A DNA stretch of 35,211 bases. It comes from Bacillota bacterium. GTDB lineage: Bacteria > Bacillota_A > Clostridia > Lachnospirales > WQUN01. The position numbers and the translations under genes are program-made. The first letter of the stretch is position 1. Each line of letters begins with the position of its first letter. Of this stretch, positions 5,726-13,957 are shown piece after piece. Below the pieces are notes generated by a model. It was not told the DNA's origin. It saw only the letters and a list, made by a program, of their open reading frames with translations, and made no database searches. The stretch covers positions 1 to 35,211 of the forward strand of contig WQTQ01000223.1 in the NCBI GenBank assembly GCA_009786175.1. The letters are read 5' to 3'.

Positions 5726-8104
5726 GTGAGTTCCCTTCTCACTATTCGTAATTTAACAAAAACCTATGACGGCAAAAATTTTGTCCTTCACGGGATAAAC
5801 ATGTCCGTACAGCAAGGGGAGCTTGTGGCGGTTGTAGGCCCTTCCGGTGCGGGTAAATCCACATTAATACGGTGCATAAACCGCATGGTAGAGCCAACAT
5901 CCGGGGAAGTTATTTTTGACCAAACAAACGTGGAAAAAGCCAGCGGGCGCGAGTTAAGAAAAATCCGCGCCCGCATTGGCATGATTTTTCAGCACTATAA
6001 CTTAATTGCCCGTACTAACGTAAAAAACAATGTGCTGCACGGCAGGCTGGGTGAAACCCCATTTTACAAAAGCATTTTGGGACTGTATTCCAAAGCGGAT
6101 AAACTGGAAGCGGAAGAGCTGCTTAAAACTGTTGGGCTTGAAGGGCATATGTATCAAAAAGCAAGGACCCTCTCCGGCGGTCAAATGCAGCGTGTGGGCA
6201 TCTGCCGCGCGCTTATGCAGCACCCAAAGCTGCTGCTTGCGGACGAACCAATCGCGTCATTAGACCCGGCGTCTGCCACAACTGTAATGGAACATATACA
6301 AACAGTAACCCGCCAACGGGGGCTTGCTTGTATTGTAAATTTGCACCAGGTAGATTTCGCAAAAAAATACGCCACACGGATTATTGGCATGAAACACGGA
6401 AATATCGTGTTTGACGGCAAGGCGGAAGACCTTACAGAAGATATGATTTCGTATATTTACGAAGGCGATGATAACAATAATGACTCCGTAAAAAACGCGC
6501 CCCCGGTTGACTCGAAAATCGAGTCAACTGAAAAAACTTCAATTTTAAAAGCAAAAATTTTTTTCACACGCCCACAGTTCCTTCTTGCCACCCTTGCGGC
6601 AATTATTTTTATGTCGTTTTTCTATCTGCAGGTAAACCCCGTAAATGTATTCGCATCATTCCCAAGCTTTTTCCGTTTTTTAAACAATAATTTCCTGCCA
6701 CCTAATTTTACCGGGATAACCGCGCAATTGCCAATTGTGCGGCGTACTTTGCTTTTTGCCGTTGTGGGCACTTACATATCCGCTTTTATAGCGTTCTTTT
6801 TTGGGCTTTTAATGGCCCGGGAAACAAACCCATTCCCGCCTATACGGGGGACGGTGCGTTTTTTTGTATCATTTCTGCGTAATGTGCCGCTGCTGGTTTG
6901 GGGAACAGTGCTGGTGTTCATATTTGGCATAGGGTCGTTGCTGGGGGTTGTGACATTAGTCTTGGCCACATTGGGCTTTTTGGCGCGCTCTTATGCAGAC
7001 TCTATTGATGAAATTGCAGGCACTAAACTGGAGGCCCTTCGGGCAAACGGCGCAGGGTACTGGCAGGTTATGTTCCACGGGCTAATCCCGGAATTTATCC
7101 CGGCCTGGATAAACTGGACACTCTTTTCATTTGAAATTAACATCCGTGCGTCAGCAATTTTAGGGATGGTTGGCGCAGGGGGTCTTGGGCTGCTTATTCA
7201 AACGAATTTAGATTTACGCAGTTTCCGCCGCGCCATGGCGTTGGTTCTAATTTTGGTTGCAATGGTGCTTGTTACAGAAATTTTGGTGAATACTATTCGC
7301 AAACTTATGGAAAAACAAAACAACGTGCAGTTGCCGCCTTTGCTGGATAAACTTTACGGCGTGTCAATAACTGCCATGCTTGTTGTAATATTTTTTGCGT
7401 CTGCCCGTTCGCTGGAGCTTAATTTTACTCTGTTCGCCACAAGGTTTATGGCCAACGTGGGTACAGTCGTGCCTCGCCTTGTGGCTTTTAACCCAAGCGC
7501 GCTGCCGGAAATTTTCCACCAATTGTTTGTCTCTATTATCATTGGCATCTGCGCCCTTACCATTGGCACTGTGGTTTCCATGGTACTTGCCTTCCTTGCG
7601 GCGGGCAACATCACACCATGGAAACCTTTAAGCTGGGCAATAAAAGGGGTAATCAGTGTTATAAGGGCTGTACCGTCACTGGTGCTTATTCTTATGGTGG
7701 TGGCAAGCCTTGGCTTTGGGTACACCACCGCCGTAGTGGGGCTGATGTTTTCGTCTGTAGGGTATTTGACAAAGGCATTTATCGCCAGCATCGAAGAGCA
7801 GGATTTTGGCATTATTGAGGCCATGCGGGCAACCGGGGCAAACCGTTTTCAAGTTATTGTTCATGGGTTACTTCCAAGCTGTACCACTGCGTTTATTTCG
7901 TGGATATCCATCCGTTTGGAGAGTAATATTTCAGACTCCATATCCATTGGTATAGTTGGCGCGGGCGGTGTCGGGATGCTTATTGCACGGGCCAATAGGC
8001 AGCTTAATTTCCCAAATTTGACTACAATAATTTTAGTAATTTTTGCGGCGATGCTTGTTATTGAGTTTGGAACGGGTAAGCTGAGAAAGAAACTTGCGGG
8101 ATAG
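5726..8104 (+). CDS. Fused ABC transporter: PhnC-like ATPase plus two PhnE-like permease domains
   Basis: About 792 residues that hold a whole ABC core on one chain. Residues 1-250 are the ATPase: Walker A GPSGAGKST near residue 38, signature LSGGQMQRVGICRAL, Walker B LLLADEPIASLDP typical of PhnC. Then come two homologous membrane domains, each with several hydrophobic spans and an EAA loop: EALRANGAGYWQVMFHGLIP with VGAGGLGLLIQ, and EAMRATGANRFQVIVHGLLP with VGAGGVGMLIA. PhnC and PhnE are usually separate proteins. The start is taken as GTG 5726 with AAAAGGA upstream; an in-frame TTG at 5705 lacks such a site. The linker between ATPase and first permease is encoded by a perfect inverted repeat. 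Together with the upstream lipoprotein it should form the complete thiamine-related importer. Confidence 0.9.
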   Translation: MSSLLTIRNLTKTYDGKNFVLHGINMSVQQGELVAVVGPSGAGKSTLIRCINRMVEPTSGEVIFDQTNVEKASGRELRKIRARIGMIFQHYNLIARTNVKNNVLHGRLGETPFYKSILGLYSKADKLEAEELLKTVGLEGHMYQKARTLSGGQMQRVGICRALMQHPKLLLADEPIASLDPASATTVMEHIQTVTRQRGLACIVNLHQVDFAKKYATRIIGMKHGNIVFDGKAEDLTEDMISYIYEGDDNNNDSVKNAPPVDSKIESTEKTSILKAKIFFTRPQFLLATLAAIIFMSFFYLQVNPVNVFASFPSFFRFLNNNFLPPNFTGITAQLPIVRRTLLFAVVGTYISAFIAFFFGLLMARETNPFPPIRGTVRFFVSFLRNVPLLVWGTVLVFIFGIGSLLGVVTLVLATLGFLARSYADSIDEIAGTKLEALRANGAGYWQVMFHGLIPEFIPAWINWTLFSFEINIRASAILGMVGAGGLGLLIQTNLDLRSFRRAMALVLILVAMVLVTEILVNTIRKLMEKQNNVQLPPLLDKLYGVSITAMLVVIFFASARSLELNFTLFATRFMANVGTVVPRLVAFNPSALPEIFHQLFVSIIIGICALTIGTVVSMVLAFLAAGNITPWKPLSWAIKGVISVIRAVPSLVLILMVVASLGFGYTTAVVGLMFSSVGYLTKAFIASIEEQDFGIIEAMRATGANRFQVIVHGLLPSCTTAFISWISIRLESNISDSISIGIVGAGGVGMLIARANRQLNFPNLTTIILVIFAAMLVIEFGTGKLRKKLAG
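6506..6528 (+). repeat. Perfect inverted repeat in the ATPase-permease linker
   Basis: GTTGACTCGA (6506-6515) and TCGAGTCAAC (6519-6528) flank a 3-nt loop, followed by an A-rich run. It codes for the hydrophilic linker between the ATPase and the first membrane domain. I see no second copy in the window. Confidence 0.75.
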
Positions 8105-8181
8105 TTGTAACTTTTACACGTATATCAAACACACATTTAGGCTAGGATAAAACCAACAGAATTTTAGCCGGGGGTGTTGCT

Positions 8182-9489
8182 ATGCGCCAGAAGCATAAAA
8201 TATGTAAATTTCTTGTATTCGTGTTTGTAGCTATTTTCATCGGCTATTGCGCCGGCAGCATCGCTTTTCTTGTCCGCTTCCCAAGCGAAATACGCCTTAC
8301 GGAATTCGCTTCTCACAAACTAACCATAGGCTTGCCCCTTCGCACCACATTCCATAGCGAGACAGCCGCCGTAGCAAAGGTAAACAACGTACCGGTAACG
8401 GAAAACTTTAGCATACGTGCAAGAAGGCCGCTAATTATACAAACCGACAGCACAGGCACGGCAGAAATGACAGTGGCTGCATTTGGTGTGCCAATCCGTC
8501 GTATTACACTGGACGTTGTGCCGGACATAAAAGTTATACCACTTGGTACAGCAATTGGCGTACGCATAAACACAGACGGTGTAATGGTGCTGGGCATGGG
8601 CAGCTTCCTGGGGGAAGACGGCAATGTACACCGCCCAAGTGACGGCATTCTTAGGGCAGGCGATTTACTTTTTAAAGCCAACGGCACAAAAATTACAAGT
8701 AAGGAAGCCCTAAGTACCATTGTAGCCAAAAGCGAAGGGGACGTAAAAATATTTTTGCGGCGTGAGGGCAACGAGGTGGAAGTCACATTATCTCCCGCAA
8801 CAGCCGCCACAGACGGCATACGGCGCATTGGTGCATGGGTGCGGGATTCTACAAAGGGCATAGGCACCCTAACTTACTTCAACCCGCGCACAGGTACTTT
8901 TGGTGCCCTTGGGCACGGGATAATGGATGTGGACACAAAAAAACTGATGTCCGTGAAAAGCGGTATAATTATGCCGTCTACGGTAACATCAGTTAAAAGA
9001 GGTTTGCGGGGCGCACCCGGCGAACTTGAAGGGGTAGTTGATACAAGCCGTGTACTTGGACAAATATCAAGCAACAACCCCAGCGGCATTTACGGCAAAT
9101 TAGACAAAGCCGCAAAAGCGGAAATAATTACACGGGAACCTATTCCCATTGCCCTGCGCACCCACATAAAAGAAGGGTCGGCGACAATATTAACAAGTGT
9201 CTCCGGCAAAAATGTAAAAGAGTACGAAATTTATATCGAAAATGTTAACCGCTTCACCACAGACGAGACAAAGGGCATGGTAATCCGCATTACAGACCCG
9301 GAGTTGCTGCAAATAACAGGCGGCATCGTACAAGGCATGAGCGGAAGCCCTATTTTACAAAATGGCAGGTTAATTGGTGCAATTACTCACGTGTTTGTAC
9401 AAGACCCCACAAAAGGGTACGGGATTTTTATCGAAAATATGATTCAGCCCGAGAATCATTCCCCATGTTTCCGTTTTACAGAATTATAA
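8182..9489 (+). CDS. spoIVB: SpoIVB serine peptidase (sporulation signalling)
   Basis: A 435-residue member of the S55 peptidase family, close to the Bacillus subtilis length. An N-terminal membrane anchor (residues 8-31) would place it in the space between forespore and mother cell. A PDZ domain follows around residues 120-205 (SDGILRAGDLLFKANG). The catalytic region has GALGHGIMD with His245 and a nearby Asp249, and GMSGSPILQNG with Ser387; these match the His and Ser positions of the family. SpoIVB cleaves SpoIVFA to trigger pro-sigma-K processing. Some clostridia have two SpoIVB paralogs, so orthology is likely but not certain. The gene stands alone on this strand and its end overlaps the convergent uppS by 34 bp. 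Confidence 0.92.
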   Translation: MRQKHKICKFLVFVFVAIFIGYCAGSIAFLVRFPSEIRLTEFASHKLTIGLPLRTTFHSETAAVAKVNNVPVTENFSIRARRPLIIQTDSTGTAEMTVAAFGVPIRRITLDVVPDIKVIPLGTAIGVRINTDGVMVLGMGSFLGEDGNVHRPSDGILRAGDLLFKANGTKITSKEALSTIVAKSEGDVKIFLRREGNEVEVTLSPATAATDGIRRIGAWVRDSTKGIGTLTYFNPRTGTFGALGHGIMDVDTKKLMSVKSGIIMPSTVTSVKRGLRGAPGELEGVVDTSRVLGQISSNNPSGIYGKLDKAAKAEIITREPIPIALRTHIKEGSATILTSVSGKNVKEYEIYIENVNRFTTDETKGMVIRITDPELLQITGGIVQGMSGSPILQNGRLIGAITHVFVQDPTKGYGIFIENMIQPENHSPCFRFTEL

Positions 9490-10154
9490 TAAGAAATGGC
9501 AAGCCCAAACTCTTCCTGAGAAAAATCCGGCCATAATAAATCCGAAAAATACCACTCGGCGTAAATCGTTTGCCATGGTAAAAAGTTGCTCGTCCTGCGG
9601 TTTTCGACCCCGCCGGTACGGATTACAAGGTCAATATCCGGGGTACCTGTGGTGTCCAAACAGCTTTCAAATCTTTCTTCTGTAATGTCATTTATGCCAA
9701 TAAAGCCGCTTTTAACCTTGGCGGCTATTTTTTTTGCGGCGCGTACAATTTCGTCACGGCCACCATAGCTTAAAGCAATTTGCACCATAAGCTTTGTACA
9801 ATGGACCGTCGCCGTTTCTATCCCCTCGATAATAGACAAAATCCGCCTGTCAAACCGGCTTCTGTCGCCAATAATAACTATTTTTATGCCCTTTTCCGCG
9901 CAATTTGCCTTTTCTTCCAAGAAATATTTTTCCATCAGGCCAAACAGGTGACGCACTTCACGTTCGTTCCGCTTCCAATTTTCCGTAGAGAAAGCGTAAA
10001 CCGTCAAATAAGGCACACCTTCTTGCAGGCACCATTCGCATAAATGCCCAAACGTTTCCGCACCGTTGTCATGGCCCCGATGCAATTCAAAGGCATGAGC
10101 GCGGGCCCAACGTCTATTTCCATCCATAATAACGCCTATGTGGTTGATTGCCAT
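9456..10154 (-). CDS. uppS: Isoprenyl transferase (undecaprenyl diphosphate synthase)
   Basis: A 232-residue cis-prenyltransferase. The pyrophosphate-binding signature is IGVIMDGNRRWA with Asp11, Asn13, Arg14, Arg15 and Trp16. Other family blocks are HRGHDNG, YAFSTENWKRN, ALSYGGRDEIV, and the C-terminal DLVIRTGG followed by SNFLPWQTIYAEWYFSDLLWPDF. It adds cis-isoprene units to an allylic diphosphate to make the C55 lipid carrier for cell-wall synthesis. It lies 17 bp after the IspH-prenyl synthase fusion on the same strand, so the operon runs from the end of the MEP pathway to the lipid carrier. An AGGAGA ribosome-binding site supports the start. The usual partner cdsA is not next to it here. 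Confidence 0.93.
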   Translation of the reverse strand: MAINHIGVIMDGNRRWARAHAFELHRGHDNGAETFGHLCEWCLQEGVPYLTVYAFSTENWKRNEREVRHLFGLMEKYFLEEKANCAEKGIKIVIIGDRSRFDRRILSIIEGIETATVHCTKLMVQIALSYGGRDEIVRAAKKIAAKVKSGFIGINDITEERFESCLDTTGTPDIDLVIRTGGVENRRTSNFLPWQTIYAEWYFSDLLWPDFSQEEFGLAISYYNSVKRKHGE

Positions 10155-10171
10155 TTTAAGTCTCCTCGCTT

Positions 10172-12085
10172 TTAATACTCGCGTGTAGTTAGGTACGACA
10201 CAAGCCCTCTTAATAGAGCTTTACATTCGTCGTTTACTTGCGAACCATTTATTAAATCCAAACTATTCCCAGATAACCGGGCTATTTCGTCTTCTGCAAA
10301 TTTTTTCGCACCGGTAACTGTGAATATCTCCCGCACAGTTTCCAAGTCTGACTGTGCTGCGTCCTGCTTGCCATAGAGCAAGTTCAATATGCTTCTTTGC
10401 TGCAAAGACGCGTGTTTGTACGCATACCCGTAAACCAGGGTCTGTTTCTTCTCAACCATGTCAGAAATGGCGGGCTTCCCCAAAGCTTCATCACTTGCGT
10501 ACATGCCCAGCAAATCGTCTTTTATTTGAAACGCAATGCCAATGGGCAACGCAATATCCCTAAGCTCGTTTATAAGGCATTCATCTGCGCCGCCACAAAT
10601 TGCACCTATCATCAGCGGTCCCGCAATAGTATACCACGCAGTTTTAGACCGATAAATTTCATATACCGCGGCCATGTAACCGTCATAATTGTCTTCCAAC
10701 GAAATTTGTTCTACAGGAAGGGTCACATCCATTATCTCGCCTTCCAAGGTTATTAGTTGAATTTCTGAAAACTGACGAAATATCCGTATTTTTGCAGTGT
10801 TATCTATGTTGTTTGCGTTTGCCAGCAAGTTGTTTGCCAGAAACAATCCGTAATCCCCCACGCATAACGCCTGCGAAATACCAAAATGCTTCGCGCTTTC
10901 CTTATCACTTCCACCTGCAAGCTGCGCATCGCGGCTTTTCGCATGGATTGTCTTTCTGCCGCGGCGGGCTTCGCTTCTGTCAATTACATCATCGTGGATA
11001 AGAATGGCAGTTTGAAACAGTTCATACGCCATAGCCGCCGGTAAAAAATTAACCGATTCATCAGATGCCGCTTTTTCACCCAAACGTATCATGGCACCGC
11101 GAATGCGCTTACCGTCACGGTTTTGCTCGTGTAACTCCCGCACAGCCTCATACACGAACGGTTTGTCTGCGCAGGCTTTAATTACGTTTTCCATTTCATT
11201 GTTTGTGTATCTGTCAATCTCCTGTTTCGATTCCGCCAAAAACGCCGCAAAATTCAGATATTCATGTATTTCATCAACAATTTCTGCCGGTGCAGACGCA
11301 CTGCCTACCAGCCCAACATATGCTGTGTGCAAGTTTTTTACCTCCATTGCCAGTAACTCTCCTAAACATGACACGAAAATCGTATTGTCACAGACTTTAC
11401 GGCATGTATTGTAAAGCTCAATTGAATTCGCACTTTTTTTATCACCGACAATAATCATTATGTCTACACATGCGGCCAATTCTGCGGATTTTTCGCACTT
11501 AACTTTTGTCGCGCTGCACAATGTATCATGAATTTCGGCCGACGGGCAAATCTTAAGAACAAGCTCTACAGCCTTGTTCCACCAATCACGCTTACAAGTA
11601 GTTTGCCCAACTACACAAACAGGCAAGCCACAGTTTATGTTTTGTAAATCCGCTTCAGTCTCCAAAATTACCGCGTTATCACACCAACCACGTATGCCAA
11701 CTACTTCCGGGTGGCTCTTCTGCCCTATGATAATCACATTTTTGTCAGTAGTCTCCACAATTTTGTGGGTCTTTTTTATTTTTACGCACGTACAGTCTTC
11801 AATAATCGCGTCTTTGGTCTGCAAACTCTCATAAACAGCACGGGGAACACCATGGGCACGGATAATTACAGTCGCTCCCGGCTCAATATCATTAATATTA
11901 TCCGTTACTAAAAATCCCTTTTCAATATATTTAGACATTACATGGCTATTGTTTACCAAATCCCCATACAGGTAAACCTTTTGGCCATTTTGGATATGTC
12001 TATATTTGCCATCCGCCCTGTTAACCGCCGTTTGAACCCCATGACAAAATCCGGATTCCTTTATTGTTAAAATAATAACCCTCAC
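10172..12085 (-). CDS. Fusion: IspH (HMB-PP reductase) plus trans-polyprenyl diphosphate synthase
   Basis: A 637-residue two-enzyme protein. Residues 1-280 are IspH, the iron-sulfur enzyme that makes IPP and DMAPP: the three cluster cysteines are Cys14 (GFCHGV), Cys100 (EDCTC) and Cys190 (TLCSAT), with the catalytic SHPEVVG (His125, Glu127) and the KKSANS substrate loop. Residues 290-637 are a trans-prenyl synthase: GKRIRG at 325-330, the first Asp-rich motif DDVID at 365-369 and the second at 523-527. The second reads DDLLG, lacking the last Asp of DDxxD. The residue five before the first motif is small (Ala), which in this family often goes with products longer than C15. Translation starts at GTG, matching the usual MRVI-like N-terminus. 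The first enzyme's product feeds the second, and uppS follows. Confidence 0.92.
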   Translation of the reverse strand: MRVIILTIKESGFCHGVQTAVNRADGKYRHIQNGQKVYLYGDLVNNSHVMSKYIEKGFLVTDNINDIEPGATVIIRAHGVPRAVYESLQTKDAIIEDCTCVKIKKTHKIVETTDKNVIIIGQKSHPEVVGIRGWCDNAVILETEADLQNINCGLPVCVVGQTTCKRDWWNKAVELVLKICPSAEIHDTLCSATKVKCEKSAELAACVDIMIIVGDKKSANSIELYNTCRKVCDNTIFVSCLGELLAMEVKNLHTAYVGLVGSASAPAEIVDEIHEYLNFAAFLAESKQEIDRYTNNEMENVIKACADKPFVYEAVRELHEQNRDGKRIRGAMIRLGEKAASDESVNFLPAAMAYELFQTAILIHDDVIDRSEARRGRKTIHAKSRDAQLAGGSDKESAKHFGISQALCVGDYGLFLANNLLANANNIDNTAKIRIFRQFSEIQLITLEGEIMDVTLPVEQISLEDNYDGYMAAVYEIYRSKTAWYTIAGPLMIGAICGGADECLINELRDIALPIGIAFQIKDDLLGMYASDEALGKPAISDMVEKKQTLVYGYAYKHASLQQRSILNLLYGKQDAAQSDLETVREIFTVTGAKKFAEDEIARLSGNSLDLINGSQVNDECKALLRGLVSYLTTREY

Positions 12086-12214
12086 CGCCTTATAAAATGT
12101 CAGGTTTTTGGTTAACTATACCATAATGACATAAAAGTGAACAGTGCAATATGTTTCGCATTGCACGAACACATTTACAAATTCTCAATTTTATGTAAAG
12201 CATATCTTTTCTCC

Positions 12215-12243
12215 TTGCTAATTTAGACAAAATATGCTATAAC
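12215..12243 (+). promoter_or_regulatory. Sigma-A-like promoter for the SLC13 permease
   Basis: TTGCTA (12215-12220), 17-nt spacer, TATAAC (12238-12243). It faces the permease gene within the 203-bp divergent gap after ispH; the gap otherwise holds AT-rich sequence and presumably the opposing ispH promoter, which I could not place firmly. Confidence 0.6.
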
Positions 12244-12288
12244 CTTGATTATATTCACAGTGACAAATATTGTTGGGGGGACAACTTT

Positions 12289-13746
12289 ATGGCACAAGAA
12301 AGTAATTCTGCCAATATAAGGTTCTACGTACACGTTGTAATTGGACTATTCATGATGTTTGCCTTTGCCCGCGTTTTTTCACCTTTAGGATCGCTTACGC
12401 CTGTTGGTATGCAAATTGTAGGTGTATTTGTGGGTGCCGTGTGGCTTTGGTGCTTTGTTGGCTTTTTATGGCCAAGCCTAATTGCTCTTGTGGCTTTCGG
12501 CTTTACGGATTATGCAAGTTTTGGACAGGTTGTAACAACAGCATTTGGTAATCAAGTTCCGGCTCTGTTGCTTTTTTCTATGATTCTATTTGGTTCGCCA
12601 CAGCATGTTGGCTCAACAGATTACATTACCAGATGGTTTTTAACAAGGAAAATATCTAACAACAGACCTTTTGTATTCAGCTTTGTGTTTATTTTTGCAA
12701 CCTACGCGCTTTCCGTAGCCGTAAATGTAACGCCATCGCTAATACTAATGTGGACTGTACTTCATTCCGTTTTAAAAGAGCTTAACTACAAACCCGGAGA
12801 CAAATACAGCACGCTTATGGTTATCGGCACATTTTTAGGTGCCATATCCGGGCAAGCGTCACTACCGTTTACAGGCTCTACCCTCGCAATTTTAAATGTT
12901 TTTGAAACAGCGTCAGGTATTGCAATGCCCATACCCGAATATATGCTCCTTGGGTTTATATTCTCCGTTACCGTTTTCGTAATTTACTGCTTATTTATGA
13001 AGTTTGTATTTAGGCCGGATGTAAGCAACATAGCAAACATTAACATCGAAATATTTAACAAAAATCCGCTGCCACCTATGAGTACGTTACAAAAAGCAAA
13101 CTTTTTTGGGATGCTTAGCTTCGTATTCCTAGTACTTTTACCCAGCTTTTTACCGGACAATTTTATTGTAACAGAGCTGCTCAACAATCTGGGGCCACTT
13201 GGAATTGCCATACTTGTAACCGGTGTTATGTGTGTACTAAAAGCTGACGGTAAGCCTGTTCTAGATTTTAGGGCTGTTGCGGCTAAAAGCATGAACTGGG
13301 AAATATACATTATGGTGGCGGCGGCAATTACACTGTCCGGTGCGCTAACACACCCATCCACCGGTGTTACAGACATGATGATCGCCGCGTTTAACCCGGT
13401 ACTGGGTGGGCATTCAGCTATTGTATTCTTCATTATTATGTTGCTAATCAGCATTGTTGCCACAAGTTTCGCCATGAATATGATAGTGGGCATTACACTT
13501 ATGCCGGTACTTGTTACATTTGGCGTAACCGCAGGGGCAAACCTTCCGGCTGTAGCGGCTTCATCCATATTGTTGCTGCATTACGCAATTATACTGCCAT
13601 CTGCATCAGCTTTTGCCGCCATGTTATGGAGTAATAAAGAGTGGCTAACCAGCAAAGATGTGGCAAAGTACGGCGGGTCGATAGTAATTTTTGCAATCAT
13701 CGTATCCATAGTAATTATAATGCCAATTTCCTTAATCTTGTTCTAG
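12289..13746 (+). CDS. SLC13/DASS-type anion or dicarboxylate permease
   Basis: A 485-residue integral membrane protein with about twelve hydrophobic spans. It fits the divalent anion:Na+ symporter (SLC13, CitMHS-like) superfamily: the two-fold repeat hairpins are suggested by GQASLPFTGSTLAIL in the first half and SFAMNMIVGITLMPVLVTFGV plus LLHYAIILPSASAFAAMLWSN in the second, which resemble the Ser-Asn-Thr type substrate and Na+ sites. The family moves succinate, malate, citrate, tartrate or sulfate; the substrate is not clear here. A GGGGGG ribosome-binding site precedes the ATG by about 10 nt. The gene stands between the isoprenoid operon and the acyl-assembly operon, with its own promoter and a 211-bp gap downstream, so a link to either is not shown. 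Confidence 0.78.
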   Translation: MAQESNSANIRFYVHVVIGLFMMFAFARVFSPLGSLTPVGMQIVGVFVGAVWLWCFVGFLWPSLIALVAFGFTDYASFGQVVTTAFGNQVPALLLFSMILFGSPQHVGSTDYITRWFLTRKISNNRPFVFSFVFIFATYALSVAVNVTPSLILMWTVLHSVLKELNYKPGDKYSTLMVIGTFLGAISGQASLPFTGSTLAILNVFETASGIAMPIPEYMLLGFIFSVTVFVIYCLFMKFVFRPDVSNIANINIEIFNKNPLPPMSTLQKANFFGMLSFVFLVLLPSFLPDNFIVTELLNNLGPLGIAILVTGVMCVLKADGKPVLDFRAVAAKSMNWEIYIMVAAAITLSGALTHPSTGVTDMMIAAFNPVLGGHSAIVFFIIMLLISIVATSFAMNMIVGITLMPVLVTFGVTAGANLPAVAASSILLLHYAIILPSASAFAAMLWSNKEWLTSKDVAKYGGSIVIFAIIVSIVIIMPISLILF

Positions 13747-13793
13747 GTCATAGTCAAACTGCGGTAAAACAAGGAATAGCAATGCAAAATTTG

Positions 13794-13822
13794 TTGACAC
13801 ACCGTATACAGCATGTTACATT
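13794..13822 (+). promoter_or_regulatory. Promoter of the acyl-assembly operon
   Basis: A consensus TTGACA at 13794-13799 is followed after 17 nt by TACATT (13817-13822), preceded by TG at 13814-13815 as an extended -10. The -10 lies inside the first copy of the repeated dyad element, a position typical of repressor sites. Confidence 0.6.
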
Positions 13823-13876
13823 TATATTCCGGTTTACTAATTAAATGTTACATTTACTAATATATTGTTACATTTC
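13813..13876 (+). promoter_or_regulatory. Three operator-like repeats upstream of accB
   Basis: The sequence TGTTACAT occurs at 13814, 13846 and 13866. The middle copy is a perfect dyad, TAAATGTTACATTTA (13842-13856); the first shares ATGTTACATTTA exactly and the third TTGTTACATTTC. Centres are 32 and 20 bp apart, close to three and two helical turns, so bound proteins would sit on one face. TTTACTAA is also repeated (13833 and 13853). The rest of the 13747-13957 gap holds no gene. The binding protein is unknown; the sequence does not resemble the FapR box. Confidence 0.6.
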
Positions 13877-13957
13877 ATACCCAAGCTTAATTAATCACAT
13901 ACATCTTCACCACAGCGCGACATAAGATCGCGTATACATAGAGGGGGATAAATACTG

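Noticed and set aside
5705..5726. TTG at 5705 as start of the ABC fusion gene
   Set aside because: It lacks a ribosome-binding site and adds MLKGCAA, unlike PhnC starts; the GTG at 5726 has AAAAGGA at a good distance.
4772..8104. Phosphonate transporter PhnDCE by family name
   Set aside because: The TPP riboswitch and absence of phn lyase genes argue against phosphonate as the natural substrate; only the family similarity is retained.
8105..8181. Sigma-G promoter for spoIVB
   Set aside because: No convincing match to both boxes in this 77-bp gap.
8313..8867. Long open frame on the minus strand inside spoIVB, and similar frames opposite other genes
   Set aside because: They mirror the codon pattern of the real genes, show no recognisable protein families and lack ribosome-binding sites.
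13813..13876. FapR-type operator upstream of the fatty-acid genes
   Set aside because: The repeated element TAAATGTTACATTTA does not match the TTAGTACCT-type FapR box, and the TTTACTAA repeats are direct, not inverted.
13813..13876. CRISPR-like short repeats
   Set aside because: Only three short repeats with unequal spacing and dyad symmetry; this is an operator pattern, and no cas genes are present.
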